Shown: positions 1-8,218 of the stretch, piece by piece
Layout: every line of letters begins with the position of its first letter
Numbering within the stretch: position 1 is the first letter of the stretch
DNA from: Streptomyces roseirectus
GTDB taxonomy: Bacteria; Actinomycetota; Actinomycetes; Streptomycetales; Streptomycetaceae
Direction: 5' to 3'
Length of the DNA stretch: 64,000 nt
NCBI RefSeq assembly: GCF_014489635.1
Contig: NZ_CP060828.1
Location: 7,152,001 to 7,216,000, forward strand
The notes under the pieces: generated by a model
Database searches by the model: none
What the model was told of the DNA's origin: nothing
What the model saw: the letters and a program-made list of their open reading frames with translations, nothing else
Position numbers and translations under genes: made by a program

Positions 1-1
1 G

Positions 2-136
2 GAGGAGGTGCTGGAGGACGCGGTCGCGTTCGCCGGCGTCTCCAAGTACCCGGCGCGCGTCAAGTGCGCCCTGCTGAGCTGGATGGCGTGGAAGGACGCG
101 ACGGCGCAGGCCCTCGCGGAAAGGGAGTCGGCATGA
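2..136 (+). CDS. sufU: SufU Fe-S scaffold/sulfur-transfer protein, C-terminal end
   Basis: Partial gene whose start lies before the window. The 44 visible residues contain the SufU/IscU-family ending FAGVSKYPARVKCALLSWMAW; the Cys in RVKCALL is the conserved third metal ligand of the family. SufU acts with the SufS cysteine desulfurase in the cytoplasm to move sulfur to the SUF Fe-S machinery. The stop codon overlaps the sufT start (ATGA), the usual end of actinobacterial suf operons. Identification rests on the C-terminal signature only. Confidence 0.85.
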   Translation, partial: EEVLEDAVAFAGVSKYPARVKCALLSWMAWKDATAQALAERESA

Positions 137-465
137 CCGAGACGGTGGAGATGAAGCCGGCGTCCGAGGACGAGGTCCGTGAGGCGCTGTACGACGTCGT
201 CGACCCCGAGTTGGGTATCGACGTCGTCAACCTGGGGCTGATCTACGGCATTCACATCGACGACGCGAACATCGCGACGATCGACATGACCCTGACGTCG
301 GCGGCCTGTCCGCTGACGGACGTCATCGAGGACCAGGCCAAGTCCGCCACGGACGGTCTCGTCAACGAGTTGCGCATCAACTGGGTCTGGATGCCGCCGT
401 GGGGTCCGGACAAGATCACGGACGACGGGCGGGATCAGCTGCGGGCGTTGGGGTTCAACGTCTGA
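133..465 (+). CDS. sufT: Metal-sulfur cluster assembly factor, MIP18/DUF59 family (SufT-like)
   Basis: A 110-residue DUF59 protein starting at the ATG that overlaps the sufU stop, so translationally coupled. It shows the family landmarks VVDPELGIDVVNLGLIYGI near residues 20-40, TSAACPL around residue 56 (the conserved reactive Cys region) and WVWMPPW near residue 85. SufT-type proteins assist Fe-S cluster maturation as the last gene of actinobacterial suf operons. Longer upstream GTG starts are rejected because they would run through sufU. A strong hairpin terminator follows. Confidence 0.88.
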   Translation: MTETVEMKPASEDEVREALYDVVDPELGIDVVNLGLIYGIHIDDANIATIDMTLTSAACPLTDVIEDQAKSATDGLVNELRINWVWMPPWGPDKITDDGRDQLRALGFNV

Positions 466-482
466 GGACGCTGTGGCATGAG

Positions 483-514
483 AAAGGGCGAGGTCTTCGC
501 GGACCTCGCCCTTT
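483..514. terminator. Strong bidirectional intrinsic terminator
   Basis: AAAGGGCGAGGTC (483-495) pairs perfectly with 502-514 through a 13-bp stem around a 6-nt TTCGCG loop, followed by a T-rich tail CTTTT to 520. It separates sufT from the convergent AbfB-domain gene and the A/T ends of the stem let it serve both strands. Confidence 0.85.
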
Positions 515-538
515 TCTTTTGGGGCCTTTTGGGGCCTT

Positions 539-1429
539 TCAGCTCAGGGGCGTCGTCACGTGGAAGTAGAAGTCGTCGCGGTTGGTGGTGTTGTAGCCCC
601 AGGGGTCCAGGCGGAGCTGGAAGTTGCGGTGGCGCAGGGCGTGGTTGGGGTAGTTGACCGAGGTGAGGAGGACGGCGTCGGACCCGCCGTAGCCGGCGCA
701 GAAGGTGGCGTCCTGGCGGAACAGGGAGGAGCCGTCGTTGCGTTCGGCGCGCAGGACGAAGTTGCGGTGGCGGAGGTAGGTGCCGTCGTGTGTCTTGAAG
801 GAGTAGCAGGAGTTCTTCGCGAGGCCGGGGACGACCGTGAAGGTGGAGTCCTCGCGGGACTCCGAGCCGCGCGGGGCGTCGAGCTTCACGAGGCCGTCGC
901 TGACGTGCCAGTAGCGGTCGGGGTAGTTGACCGCGCTGATCGAGCGGTCGTAGGGGTTGGTGGCGGGCCGCGCCGGGGGCTTGGCCGGGGGCGGTGCGGC
1001 CGGGGTGGGGGTGGTGGCCCCGGTGTCCTTGCCGCCGGTGCCGCCGGTCGTGTCCTTGCCGTCGTCGCCTCGCGGGCTCGGTGAGGCCGAGGGGTGGGTG
1101 GACGGGGTGGGGGAGCCCGAGGGGGCGGGGTCTCGCCGCTCGCCCTTGCCGCCGGCCGGGGACGCGTGGTCCGTCGGGGTCGGGGTGGCGAACGAGATCA
1201 GGCCGGGGCCGGCCTCCTTGGCGGACCGGGTGTCGGCCTGCTTCGCCTCGGCGGCGGCGTCCTTCTCCTGGTCCATGACCGTGATCGCCGTGACACAGGC
1301 CGTCACCGTGGCCAGGACGAGGGCGCCGGCCAGCCACAGACGCCGGGTGCCGGGGGCCCGCGAGGTGTCCGGGGCCCAGCCGTTCTCCCACGAACTCTGC
1401 TGAGCGGGCCGGGACTTCTTGAATGGCAT
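539..1429 (-). CDS. Membrane-anchored AbfB (CBM42-like) domain protein
   Basis: A 296-residue type II membrane protein: basic N-terminus, one hydrophobic segment at about residues 31-52, a Pro/Thr/Ser/Gly-rich linker (about 60-155) and a C-terminal AbfB beta-trefoil (about 160-293). The trefoil shows the repeated AbfB signature: AVNYPDRYWH, YLRHRNFVLR, TSVNYPNHALRHRNFQLRLDP. AbfB/CBM42 domains bind arabinofuranose side chains; here there is no catalytic domain, so it probably displays the lectin-like domain outside the cell. It is the only gene between two promoters and faces the sufT terminator. An arabinan-binding surface role is inference. Confidence 0.75.
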   Translation of the reverse strand: MPFKKSRPAQQSSWENGWAPDTSRAPGTRRLWLAGALVLATVTACVTAITVMDQEKDAAAEAKQADTRSAKEAGPGLISFATPTPTDHASPAGGKGERRDPAPSGSPTPSTHPSASPSPRGDDGKDTTGGTGGKDTGATTPTPAAPPPAKPPARPATNPYDRSISAVNYPDRYWHVSDGLVKLDAPRGSESREDSTFTVVPGLAKNSCYSFKTHDGTYLRHRNFVLRAERNDGSSLFRQDATFCAGYGGSDAVLLTSVNYPNHALRHRNFQLRLDPWGYNTTNRDDFYFHVTTPLS

Positions 1430-1604
1430 GCGCTGATCCTCCAGCGGCGCCCATGACGGGGCCGCGAATGCGGGGGCCCGGTGTGTGAATGGTGAAACAG
1501 TAGTGGCTCAGGTGACCGGGGAGTACTGGTTTGGGTGATCGCGTTCGATAACGCTTTCTCAACTCCCGTTCACATCGCGGGTCGTGAGGGGTGTATGCGT
1601 GTGT

Positions 1605-1646
1605 ATGTGTACGGGCGTACATATCGATGTGTACGCTCGTACGCAT
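1605..1646 (+). promoter_or_regulatory. Tandem palindromic operators for the SMR-TetR pair
   Basis: Two near-identical inverted repeats, TGTACG-GG-CGTACA (1608-1621) and TGTACG-CT-CGTACG (1630-1643), have centres 22 bp apart, two helical turns. Each can be extended with outer ATG/CAT-like arms (1605-1624 and 1627-1646). The second overlaps the SMR start codon, so the transcript is probably leaderless or nearly so. The TetR-family protein encoded at 1965 is the obvious ligand-controlled binder; this is inference from layout. Confidence 0.65.
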
Positions 1647-1965
1647 GGGATACCTTCTGCTCGCCGGCGCGATCCTCGCCGAGGTGATCGCCACCACCGC
1701 CATGAAGTACAGCGACGGATTCAGCAAGTTGTGGCCCTCACTGCTGACCGGGCTCGGCTATGTCGCGTCGTTCGCGCTGCTCGCGCAGACCCTGCGGAGC
1801 GTGCCGATCGGGACGGCGTACGCGATCTGGGCGGGGGTGGGGACGGCGACGATCGCGGCGATCGGGCTCATGCTGTTCGGGGAGGGGCTGGGGGTCGCCA
1901 AGGTCGTCGGGATTCTGTTGATCGTGGCGGGAGTCGTCGTGCTGAACCTGGGCGGGGCGCACTGA
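1645..1965 (+). CDS. SMR-family multidrug efflux transporter
   Basis: A 106-residue, four-helix small multidrug resistance protein. It has the family's membrane-embedded Glu (AILAEVIATTAMK, residue 13), the helix-2 pattern and the third-helix GTAYAIWAGVGT motif. SMR dimers export cationic lipophilic compounds by proton antiport. The ATG at 1645 is chosen because the family begins here and because upstream in-frame starts lie inside the operator palindromes; no good ribosome binding site is present. The stop overlaps the next start (TGATG), so it is co-expressed with a TetR regulator. Confidence 0.88.
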   Translation: MGYLLLAGAILAEVIATTAMKYSDGFSKLWPSLLTGLGYVASFALLAQTLRSVPIGTAYAIWAGVGTATIAAIGLMLFGEGLGVAKVVGILLIVAGVVVLNLGGAH

Positions 1966-2504
1966 TGGGGCGGCGGTACGACCCCGAGCGGCGGCAGCGG
2001 ATCATCGACGCGGCGATGCGGGTCGTGCGCGAGAAGGGGCTCGACGGGCTCAGTCACCGCAGCGTCGCGGCCGAGGCGGATGTGCCGCTCGGGTCCACGA
2101 CGTACCACTTCGTGACGCTGGACGAGCTGATGGTGGCGGCGCTGCGGCAGGCCAACGATCGGTTCGGCGACCTGCTCGCGGCGGAGGTGGAGTCGTGGGA
2201 GCCGGGGGGTGATGTCGCCGGGAGCCTCGCGCGGTTGCTCGGGGAGTGGCTTCAAGGGGACTCGGGGCGGGTGGAGTTGGAGTACGAGCTGTACTTCGCG
2301 GCTGTGCGCAGGCCCGCGTTGAAGGTGGTGGCCGCTGAATGGGCCGAGCGCGCGCGGGAGTTGCTGGCTTCGCGGATGGACGGGGTGACGGCTCGGGGAG
2401 TGGTGGCGTTGATCGACGGGATCTGTCTTCAGGTGCTGCTGACGGGGGAGGGGTATGACGAGGGGGCGGCTCGGGAGGTGTTCGGGAGGGTGATACGGGG
2501 GTGA
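1965..2504 (+). CDS. TetR-family transcriptional regulator
   Basis: A 179-residue regulator with an N-terminal TetR helix-turn-helix (about residues 10-55, LSHRSVAAEADVPLGSTTYHF as the recognition part) and a variable ligand-binding C-terminal half. The start ATG shares a base with the SMR stop. In TetR/efflux pairs the regulator represses pump and itself until a toxic ligand binds; the tandem palindromes at 1605-1646 are the likely operator. The ligand cannot be read from sequence. Confidence 0.85.
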   Translation: MGRRYDPERRQRIIDAAMRVVREKGLDGLSHRSVAAEADVPLGSTTYHFVTLDELMVAALRQANDRFGDLLAAEVESWEPGGDVAGSLARLLGEWLQGDSGRVELEYELYFAAVRRPALKVVAAEWAERARELLASRMDGVTARGVVALIDGICLQVLLTGEGYDEGAAREVFGRVIRG

Positions 2505-2626
2505 GGGGGCGGGGCGGTAAGGGGTGAGGGCGGGGAGCGTTTCGTACCGCGGTCGGGTTGTTCGTACGCTGAGACACCCGGCGGCCGGTTCGCTTCCGCG
2601 GGCATTCGCCGGTTAGGTTTCCCCTT

Positions 2627-3616
2627 ATGAGCGACACGACTGCACCTGGTACCAGCGGCGCGGTGGCCGCCGGTCTTGCCACCATCGCCGCCGACGGCAC
2701 CGTTCTCGACACGTGGTTCCCCGCGCCCGAGCTCGTCGCCGAGCCGGGGCCCTCGGGGAGTGAGCGGCTGTCGGCCGAGAAAGCGGTCGAGCTGCTGGGC
2801 GAGGGTGCGGCGAAGGCGATCGGGCCGGACGCGCGCCGGGGTGTCGAGGTGGTCGCGGTCCGTACGGTCGTCTCCTCGCTCGCGGAGAAGCCGGTCGACG
2901 CGCACGACGCGTATCTGCGGCTGCACCTGCTCTCGCACCGGCTGGTCAAGCCGCACGGGCTGAGCCTCGACGGGATCTTCGGGTTCCTCGCGAACGTCGC
3001 CTGGACGTCGCTCGGGCCGGTCGCCGTGGACGACGTCGAGAAGGTGCGGCTGAACGCGCGCGCCGAGGGGCTGCACCTCCAGGTGACGTCCGTCGACAAG
3101 TTCCCCCGCATGACCGACTACGTCGCCCCCAAGGGAGTCCGGATCGCCGACGCGGACCGGGTGCGGCTCGGCGCGTACCTCTCCGAGGGCACGACCGTCA
3201 TGCACGAGGGCTTCGTGAACTTCAACGCCGGGACGCTCGGGACGTCCATGGTCGAGGGGCGTATCTCGGCGGGCGTCGTCGTCGGGGACGGCTCCGACAT
3301 CGGGGGCGGCGCCTCCACGATGGGCACGCTCTCCGGGGGCGGCAGCGTCCGGATCACCATCGGCGAGCGGTGCCTCGTCGGGGCCGAGGCGGGCGTCGGT
3401 ATCGCCCTCGGTGACGAGTGTGTCGTCGAGGCGGGGCTGTATGTCACTGCCGGGACTCGGGTGACGATGCCCGACGGGCAGATCGTCAAGGCGCGTGAGC
3501 TGTCCGGCGCCTCCAACATCCTCTACCGCCGCAACTCCGTGACCGGAACCGTCGAGGCCCGGCCCAACAACGCGGTGTGGGGTGGGTTGAACGAGGTTCT
3601 GCACAGCCACAACTGA
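2627..3616 (+). CDS. dapD: Tetrahydrodipicolinate N-succinyltransferase
   Basis: A 329-residue protein of the actinobacterial DapD type: unique N-terminal domain, then a left-handed beta-helix of hexapeptide repeats (about 165-290, e.g. [24 protein letters not shown]) and the C-terminal [13 protein letters not shown] region. It transfers succinyl from succinyl-CoA to tetrahydrodipicolinate in the lysine/diaminopimelate pathway in the cytoplasm. It stands alone between a 122-bp leader and a strong hairpin, with another DapA-family gene convergent downstream. Confidence 0.93.
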   Translation: MSDTTAPGTSGAVAAGLATIAADGTVLDTWFPAPELVAEPGPSGSERLSAEKAVELLGEGAAKAIGPDARRGVEVVAVRTVVSSLAEKPVDAHDAYLRLHLLSHRLVKPHGLSLDGIFGFLANVAWTSLGPVAVDDVEKVRLNARAEGLHLQVTSVDKFPRMTDYVAPKGVRIADADRVRLGAYLSEGTTVMHEGFVNFNAGTLGTSMVEGRISAGVVVGDGSDIGGGASTMGTLSGGGSVRITIGERCLVGAEAGVGIALGDECVVEAGLYVTAGTRVTMPDGQIVKARELSGASNILYRRNSVTGTVEARPNNAVWGGLNEVLHSHN

Positions 3617-3621
3617 GCTTG

Positions 3622-3669
3622 CGACAACGCCCTCTTCGGTCCCGGGTGGGACTGGGGAGGGCGTTGTCG
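3622..3669. terminator. Nested hairpin terminator after dapD
   Basis: CGACAACGCCCTC (3622-3634) pairs perfectly with 3657-3669 (13 bp). The 22-nt loop contains an inner stem GTCCC/GGGAC (3639-3643 with 3648-3652). There is no U-tract, as is common for Streptomyces terminators. It sits immediately after the dapD stop and also ends the reading frame of the HAD relic on the other strand. Confidence 0.7.
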
Positions 3670-3675
3670 TGTGTG

Positions 3676-3866
3676 CGGGCCGGGTGGTGGGTCCTCACGT
3701 ACTCCGTGTCCGCCGGGGACTGTTCGTCGTCCACCCAGGCGAAGGGGCGGCCCGCTGCGTAGGTGAGCAAGTGGGGGGTCTTCCAGTGGAGTTCGTCGGG
3801 GCGCAGGGCCAGGAGGTCGGGGCCGAAGTCGACGTCGAGGAAGAGGAGGGGCGGGGTGGCATTTGC
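3676..3866 (-). pseudogene. HAD-like hydrolase relic with internal deletion
   Basis: Reading the minus strand just after the stop of the dapA-like gene, one frame gives PPLLFLDVDFGPDLL, then LHWKTPHLLTYAAGRPFAWVDDEQ and TEYVRTHHPA. These are the N-terminal (LLFLDVDG, HAD motif I) and C-terminal (HWKT...FAWVDDE) blocks of a HAD-domain protein common in Streptomyces, joined with the middle missing. The second motif I Asp/Gly context is lost, no start codon fits, and the end runs into the dapD terminator. Best read as a decayed gene; family assignment is from memory of the motif pair. Confidence 0.55.
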
Positions 3867-4772
3867 TTACCGTAGAGGGGGTTCGGTGGTTCGGGTCGTC
3901 AACTCGTCGTAGGCCGTGCGCAGGGTCTTGCGGATGTGTTCGGGGGCGTTCAGGAGGGGGCGGCGGACTGGGCCTGCGGGGAGGGTGAGGGAGGTGAGGA
4001 GGGCTTTGGCTGTGACGGTGGCGGGGAGGCCGGAGGCGGTCATCAGCTCGGTGAGGGGGATCAGGTGGTGTTGGGTGCGGGTTGCCGCCGAGGTGTTGCC
4101 CGCGTTGAAGTGGTCGAGGACTGCGCGGACTTGGCGGGGGGCGGCGTTGGCGACTGTGCTGACGTAGCCGGTGGCGCCGATGGCGCGGAGGGCGAGGTTG
4201 TGTTCGTCGCAGCCCGCGTAGTAGGCCAAGTCGGTGCGGGAGATGAGCTTTTGGGCGGCCAGGAAGTCGTAGGAGCAGTCCTTCACCGCGATGATTCGGG
4301 GGTGGTCGGCGAGGGAGAGGAGGGTGGTGGGTTCTAGGCGGGTGGCGGTGCGGGCGGGGATGTCGTAGAGCATGACGGGGAGTTCGGAGGCGTCGGCGAT
4401 CTCGCGGAGGTGGGATTCGACGGCGTCCTGGGGTGGGCGGCTGTAGGAGGGTGGGGCCAGGAGGATGCCGGTGGCGCCCGAGTCGGCGGCCTGGGCGGTG
4501 AGTTGGAGGGTGTGGTGGGTGTCTGATGTGCCGACGCCGGTGAGGAGGGGGACTGTTGGGCCCACGGCCTGGCGAACTGCCTTGAGCAGGGCTGACTTTT
4601 CCGCGTCCGTTGTTGTGGGGGATTCGCCTGTCGTGCCGGAGAGGACCAGGCCGTCGCAGCCCTCGGTGATGAGGTGGGCGGCGAGGCGCTGGGCGCCGTC
4701 GAGGTCCAGGGCGCCGGTTTCGGTGAAGGGGGTGATCATCGCGCAGAGGGCGCGGCCGAAGGTGGGTGTCAT
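3867..4772 (-). CDS. DapA-family lyase (4-hydroxy-tetrahydrodipicolinate synthase-like)
   Basis: A 301-residue class I aldolase-type TIM barrel. It shows GTTGES (46-51), the Tyr of YDIPART (Y136) and the Schiff-base Lys in IIAVKDCS (K164), as in DapA. Family length is about 290-300. DapA condenses pyruvate with aspartate semialdehyde; being close to dapD supports a lysine/DAP role, but Streptomyces carry several DapA paralogues and the housekeeping one is usually elsewhere, so a different aldol substrate is possible. It is transcribed alone, convergent with dapD across the HAD relic. Confidence 0.8.
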   Translation of the reverse strand: MTPTFGRALCAMITPFTETGALDLDGAQRLAAHLITEGCDGLVLSGTTGESPTTTDAEKSALLKAVRQAVGPTVPLLTGVGTSDTHHTLQLTAQAADSGATGILLAPPSYSRPPQDAVESHLREIADASELPVMLYDIPARTATRLEPTTLLSLADHPRIIAVKDCSYDFLAAQKLISRTDLAYYAGCDEHNLALRAIGATGYVSTVANAAPRQVRAVLDHFNAGNTSAATRTQHHLIPLTELMTASGLPATVTAKALLTSLTLPAGPVRRPLLNAPEHIRKTLRTAYDELTTRTTEPPLR

Positions 4773-4928
4773 GGGGGTAGTGTCGGCGCGGTGGCGGTGA
4801 AGCTCTACTTAAATCCGCTGCCGGGTATTGGGTAGCAGTGCTTCATTGTCGGGGTGAGGCCCTGTGGGCAAAGCCGCGCGTGTCCGTCACCATGGCGGGG
4901 GAGACCGTCGTTGGACTGGGGAGGCGTC

Positions 4929-5069
4929 ATGAGGCTCGGCAGGGCAGTCGCGACCGGGTTCGCGGAGGAACGGCCGGAGGCGGCCGAGGAGTTGACCGTG
5001 GAAGGGGGGCTCGAACTCCCGGAGAACACCGAGGAGCCGGCCGTCGAAGAGGTGCCGGTCGCCCGATGA
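4929..5069 (+). CDS. Small acidic protein, unknown
   Basis: A 46-residue, Glu-rich protein (about a quarter acidic; FAEERPEAAEELTVEGG...ENTEEPAVEEVPVAR). Start ATG at 4929 follows GGGGAGGC. Its stop overlaps the ATG of the 218-residue gene (ATGA), and the first residues of both begin MRL and share ...EERP, so it may be a coupling leader or a partial duplication of the next gene's start. No known family recognised. Confidence 0.5.
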   Translation: MRLGRAVATGFAEERPEAAEELTVEGGLELPENTEEPAVEEVPVAR

Positions 5070-5722
5070 GGCTGCGGCTGCCGGAGGAACGTCCGGACCA
5101 GCCGCCGACCGGACACAAGATCGCCCGCCCGGTGCTGTCGTTCGACGGCACCCGGGCCGGCTTCACCGGCGTCTCGCTGGGCGGCGCGCTGCCGTACGGG
5201 GTGGTCGCGGAGGCGTCCTGCGTGTACGGGCGGCGCCACCGCGCCCCGCACCGGCGATGCGACTGCGGCTTCCACTGCGTCCATGAACGGGCCACCGCCG
5301 AGGGCCTGTTGTGCACCGCCGAGAACCGTGACGCGGTCCTCCTGGACGTCACCGTCCTGGGCGCCTATCTCCGCTTCGAGCTGGGTTTCCGGTACGCCCG
5401 CCAGCGCGTCCGCGTGATGACCGTCGGCCCGTGCGCCTGCGGTGCGCCGGCCGCGGCTCTCGCCGACGCCGGCTGGGGGCGCCCCGGCTGGCTCGGCCTC
5501 GCCGCGTCCTGCGCGGGCTGCGTCCGCTCCCGTACCGCCGTCTCCCTCGCCTCCTTCGCCCGGCTGGCCGGCGAGGGGCTGCGCGTCGTCGCGCGCGACG
5601 GTGATCCGGCGGCGAGGTTCGGCGTGCCCGAACTCACCGCCGAGGCCGCGCTGTTGCAGGCGCGGCTGGACTGGTTCCAGAGCCAGTTGGCGCGGTTGGG
5701 GGAGGACGGGGAGAAGGCGTGA
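5066..5722 (+). CDS. Cys/His-rich hypothetical protein
   Basis: A 218-residue protein, not assigned to a family. A compact cluster CVYGRRHRAPHRRCDCGFHCVHE at about residues 50-72 (three Cys within CDCGFHC plus several His), then C83, GPCACGAP near 119 and CAGC near 152, look like structural metal-binding pairs. The C-terminus is an Ala/Leu-rich helix. The start at 5066 overlaps the stop of the 46-residue gene; longer upstream starts would run through that gene. Likely a Streptomyces-conserved protein; function not inferable. Confidence 0.7.
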   Translation: MRLRLPEERPDQPPTGHKIARPVLSFDGTRAGFTGVSLGGALPYGVVAEASCVYGRRHRAPHRRCDCGFHCVHERATAEGLLCTAENRDAVLLDVTVLGAYLRFELGFRYARQRVRVMTVGPCACGAPAAALADAGWGRPGWLGLAASCAGCVRSRTAVSLASFARLAGEGLRVVARDGDPAARFGVPELTAEAALLQARLDWFQSQLARLGEDGEKA

Positions 5723-5814
5723 CCACGGCACGTCCCTCGGGTGGCACCCCTTGCCCACTCACCGACAACTTTTCTCCCCTGGACAAATAATATTTTCGGT
5801 GGGACGCTGGTCGC

Positions 5815-6456
5815 ATGCTGGACGTCACCGTGATCGAGAACCCCGAGGCGGCAGCCGCGACCCTGGACCCGATAAGGGCGCGCCTGCTGGCCGAGCTGGC
5901 GGCCGGACCCGCGTCGGCGGCGATGCTGGCCGGGCAGGTCGGACTGCCCCGGCAGAAGGTGAACTATCACCTGAAGGCGCTGGAGAAGCACGGGCTGGTC
6001 GAGCTGGCCGGGGAGCGGCGCAAGGGGAACGTGACCGAGCGGCTGATGCGGGCCACCGCCGCGTCGTACGTCATCTCCCCGCTGGCCCTCGCCGAGGTCC
6101 AGCCCGACCCCGACCGCTTCCGCGACCAGCTCTCCGCGCGCTGGCTGCTCGCGCTCGGCGCGCGGCTCGTCCGGGACGTCGGCTCGCTGATCACCGGCGC
6201 GGCGAAGGCCCGCAAGGGGCTCGCTACATACGCGCTCGACGGGGAGGTGCGGTTTGCCTCCGCCGCTGAACGGGCCGCGTTCGTGCAGGAGTTGACGGCC
6301 GGGGTGAGCGCGCTGATCCGGAAGTACGACGCGCCGGGGGCGGAGGGCGGGCGCGATCATCGGATCGTCCTCGGGCTGCATCCGACGCTCAAGGAGCCGG
6401 CCCCGCCGCAGGAGACCTCTCAAGAGACGTTGCCCGGCAACGAGTTGAACCACTAG
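5815..6456 (+). CDS. ArsR-type winged-helix regulator
   Basis: A 213-residue protein with an N-terminal winged helix (about 20-80; PASAAMLAGQVGLPRQKVNYHLKALE, GLVELAGERRKGN) and a helical C-terminal extension. This long ArsR form is regularly paired with an SRPBCC-domain gene, as here (22 bp downstream). An AT-rich patch TAATAT (5788-5793), very unusual in this GC context, lies 21 bp before the ATG and is a likely -10 or part of the operator. The regulator probably represses its own operon; the signal is unknown. Confidence 0.8.
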   Translation: MLDVTVIENPEAAAATLDPIRARLLAELAAGPASAAMLAGQVGLPRQKVNYHLKALEKHGLVELAGERRKGNVTERLMRATAASYVISPLALAEVQPDPDRFRDQLSARWLLALGARLVRDVGSLITGAAKARKGLATYALDGEVRFASAAERAAFVQELTAGVSALIRKYDAPGAEGGRDHRIVLGLHPTLKEPAPPQETSQETLPGNELNH

Positions 6457-6478
6457 TCAGGCAGTCAGGAGTCACGTC

Positions 6479-7207
6479 ATGTCCGAGGGCAGGGAATTCG
6501 AGATCGTCCGCGAGTTCGAGGTGGACGCCACGCCGGAGCAGGTGTGGGAGACGGTGACGGGGAACCCCGGCGCGTATCTGTGGCCGATGGAGGCGCCGGA
6601 ACCGCGCCTCGGGGGCAGCGGTCCTTTCGGGTCGACCGTCACCGCGTGGGACCCGCCGCACCGGTACACCAACCTCAGCGACGACGTCGGCATGTCCGTC
6701 CAGTCCCGCAACCAGCTCGACTACGAGATCGAGCCCCGCGACGACGGGCGGCGGGCGTGGGTGCGGTACGTGCACAGCGGGATCTTCGTCGACGACTGGG
6801 AGAACCAGTACGACGGGGCCGGGCGGCACACGGACTTCTATCTCCACACGCTGCGCGAGTACTTGACGCACTTCGCGCCGCGCCCGGTCGCCTTCTCGTC
6901 GGCCGAAGGCGCCGCCGCCTCCGCGACACCGGACGCGATCGCCCTCGTGGCACGGGAGTTGGGGGTCGGGGAGAGCGCCGGGGAGCGGGTGCGGGTGCAC
7001 GGGCCCGGTGAGTTCGACGCCGTACTCGACTACCGGACACCGGAGTTCATCGGGCTGCGCACCGAGCACGCACTCGTCCGGATCTTCGGACGGGGGCGGT
7101 GGGGCGCGCCGGTCGGGATCAGCGTCCACGACTTCGCACCGGCCGCGGACCCGAAGGGGACGGAGACGGCGTGGCAGGGGTGGCTGGACGGGGTGTTCGG
7201 GGCGTAG
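6479..7207 (+). CDS. SRPBCC/AHSA1-like domain protein
   Basis: A 242-residue protein opening with the START-like signature REFEVDATPEQVWETVTGNPGAYLWPME and DPPHRYTN, typical of SRPBCC ligand-binding folds related to AHSA1; a second, weaker half follows residue 140. RBS CAGGAG precedes the ATG. It forms an operon with the ArsR regulator. The fold binds hydrophobic ligands or chaperone clients; the ligand is unknown. It ends 3 bp before the convergent TIR gene, so there is no spacer for a terminator. Confidence 0.78.
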   Translation: MSEGREFEIVREFEVDATPEQVWETVTGNPGAYLWPMEAPEPRLGGSGPFGSTVTAWDPPHRYTNLSDDVGMSVQSRNQLDYEIEPRDDGRRAWVRYVHSGIFVDDWENQYDGAGRHTDFYLHTLREYLTHFAPRPVAFSSAEGAAASATPDAIALVARELGVGESAGERVRVHGPGEFDAVLDYRTPEFIGLRTEHALVRIFGRGRWGAPVGISVHDFAPAADPKGTETAWQGWLDGVFGA

Positions 7208-7210
7208 GGG

Positions 7211-8197
7211 TCAGCGGGGACGCCAGCCGGCCGCGGCCAGGTCGACAAGGCGGCGGACTTCCGTGGTCGCCTGGTCCGCGCCCAGTTCCTCCAGAGCTGC
7301 GGCGAACGCCAGCATGACAGTCGGCAGACCCTGTTTCATGGCGAAGTTGACCAGGGCGAGCACTCTGTTGCGCAGGGTGCCCGAGTCCGTGCTGGGGGCC
7401 AGCTGAATGGGTTCGCTGTGGAGCCGTACAGAGTCCAGCCAGACGTCGTAGGTGTCACGGGTGGAGGAGATGGGCGAGCGGACCAGGGCATCGACGAGTG
7501 CGGCTTTCTCGCCTGCGCCGAAAGCGGGTGACGGTGCGACAGGGGGAGCGGGAGCCGCTGTCGCCGGGTCCGCCTCGGCCGCCTCCCTCGCGCCCTCCTC
7601 CCTCCTTCCCTCCTCCTCCGGCGCCCGCAACCCGAACGCCGGTGGGTAGGACGCTGCCAAGTCCGCGTCCATCTCCGGGAGTTCGCCGCCCGCTGACTGG
7701 ATCATGTGGTCCGTCAGGCCGATCACGAACTTTTCGTAGGTCTGGGCGTCGCCTCGCATCAGGTCGACGAGGCAGGTCTCGGTGTACGCGGCGCCGAGGG
7801 TGGCCATGCGGAGCTGCAACTCGGCGACGTCGTCGGGGAGTTCGCGGGTGAGGCGGGTCCAGAAGAGGGGGAGGATCGATACCGGCTCGGCGGGGAGGGC
7901 TTGGCGGGTGCGCTCCTTCATGACCGCCCATTCCCGCGCGCACCAGGGGCTGGAGAGGTAGTCGTCGGTGAGCAGGACGACGAGGAACCGGGCCCGCCCG
8001 AGCGCCGAGCCGATCGTGCGGCGCCAGCCCTGCCCGAGGCGGATCGAGCCGACGTTGAGGAACCCCTCGTGCGTGGCCGTGCGCCCGCGCTTGATCTCGA
8101 CCTCCCGCTGGAGCCGGGCGTGGAACGCCTCGACCAGCGGGTTGTCGGCCGGACGCTCCGCGTAGCTGGTGAAGAAGAACGGCGGTCGATCGGTCAT
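7211..8197 (-). CDS. TIR-domain effector with C-terminal effector-associated-type domain
   Basis: A 328-residue protein. Residues 6-160 form a TIR-like domain (FFFTSYAE..., FLVVLLTDDYLSSPWCAREWAVM) that keeps the WCxxE arrangement with E89 in the position of the catalytic Glu of NAD-cleaving TIRs. An acidic/Ala-Pro linker (191-228) leads to a C-terminal domain (230-326) with the pattern RSPISSTRDTYDVWLDSVRL...QLAP..DSGTLRNR..A.VNFA. The neighbouring NTPase ends with the same domain, which suggests homotypic contact. Last gene of a three-gene minus-strand operon, 21 bp after the NTPase gene. NAD cleavage is inference. Confidence 0.8.
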   Translation of the reverse strand: MTDRPPFFFTSYAERPADNPLVEAFHARLQREVEIKRGRTATHEGFLNVGSIRLGQGWRRTIGSALGRARFLVVLLTDDYLSSPWCAREWAVMKERTRQALPAEPVSILPLFWTRLTRELPDDVAELQLRMATLGAAYTETCLVDLMRGDAQTYEKFVIGLTDHMIQSAGGELPEMDADLAASYPPAFGLRAPEEEGRREEGAREAAEADPATAAPAPPVAPSPAFGAGEKAALVDALVRSPISSTRDTYDVWLDSVRLHSEPIQLAPSTDSGTLRNRVLALVNFAMKQGLPTVMLAFAAALEELGADQATTEVRRLVDLAAAGWRPR

Positions 8198-8218
8198 CGG
8201 TCCTCTTCCGGGAAGTGG

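Noticed and set aside
4838..5065. N-terminal extension of the 218-residue Cys/His-rich protein
   Set aside because: It overlaps the 46-residue gene entirely; the ATGA overlap at 5066 marks the natural start.
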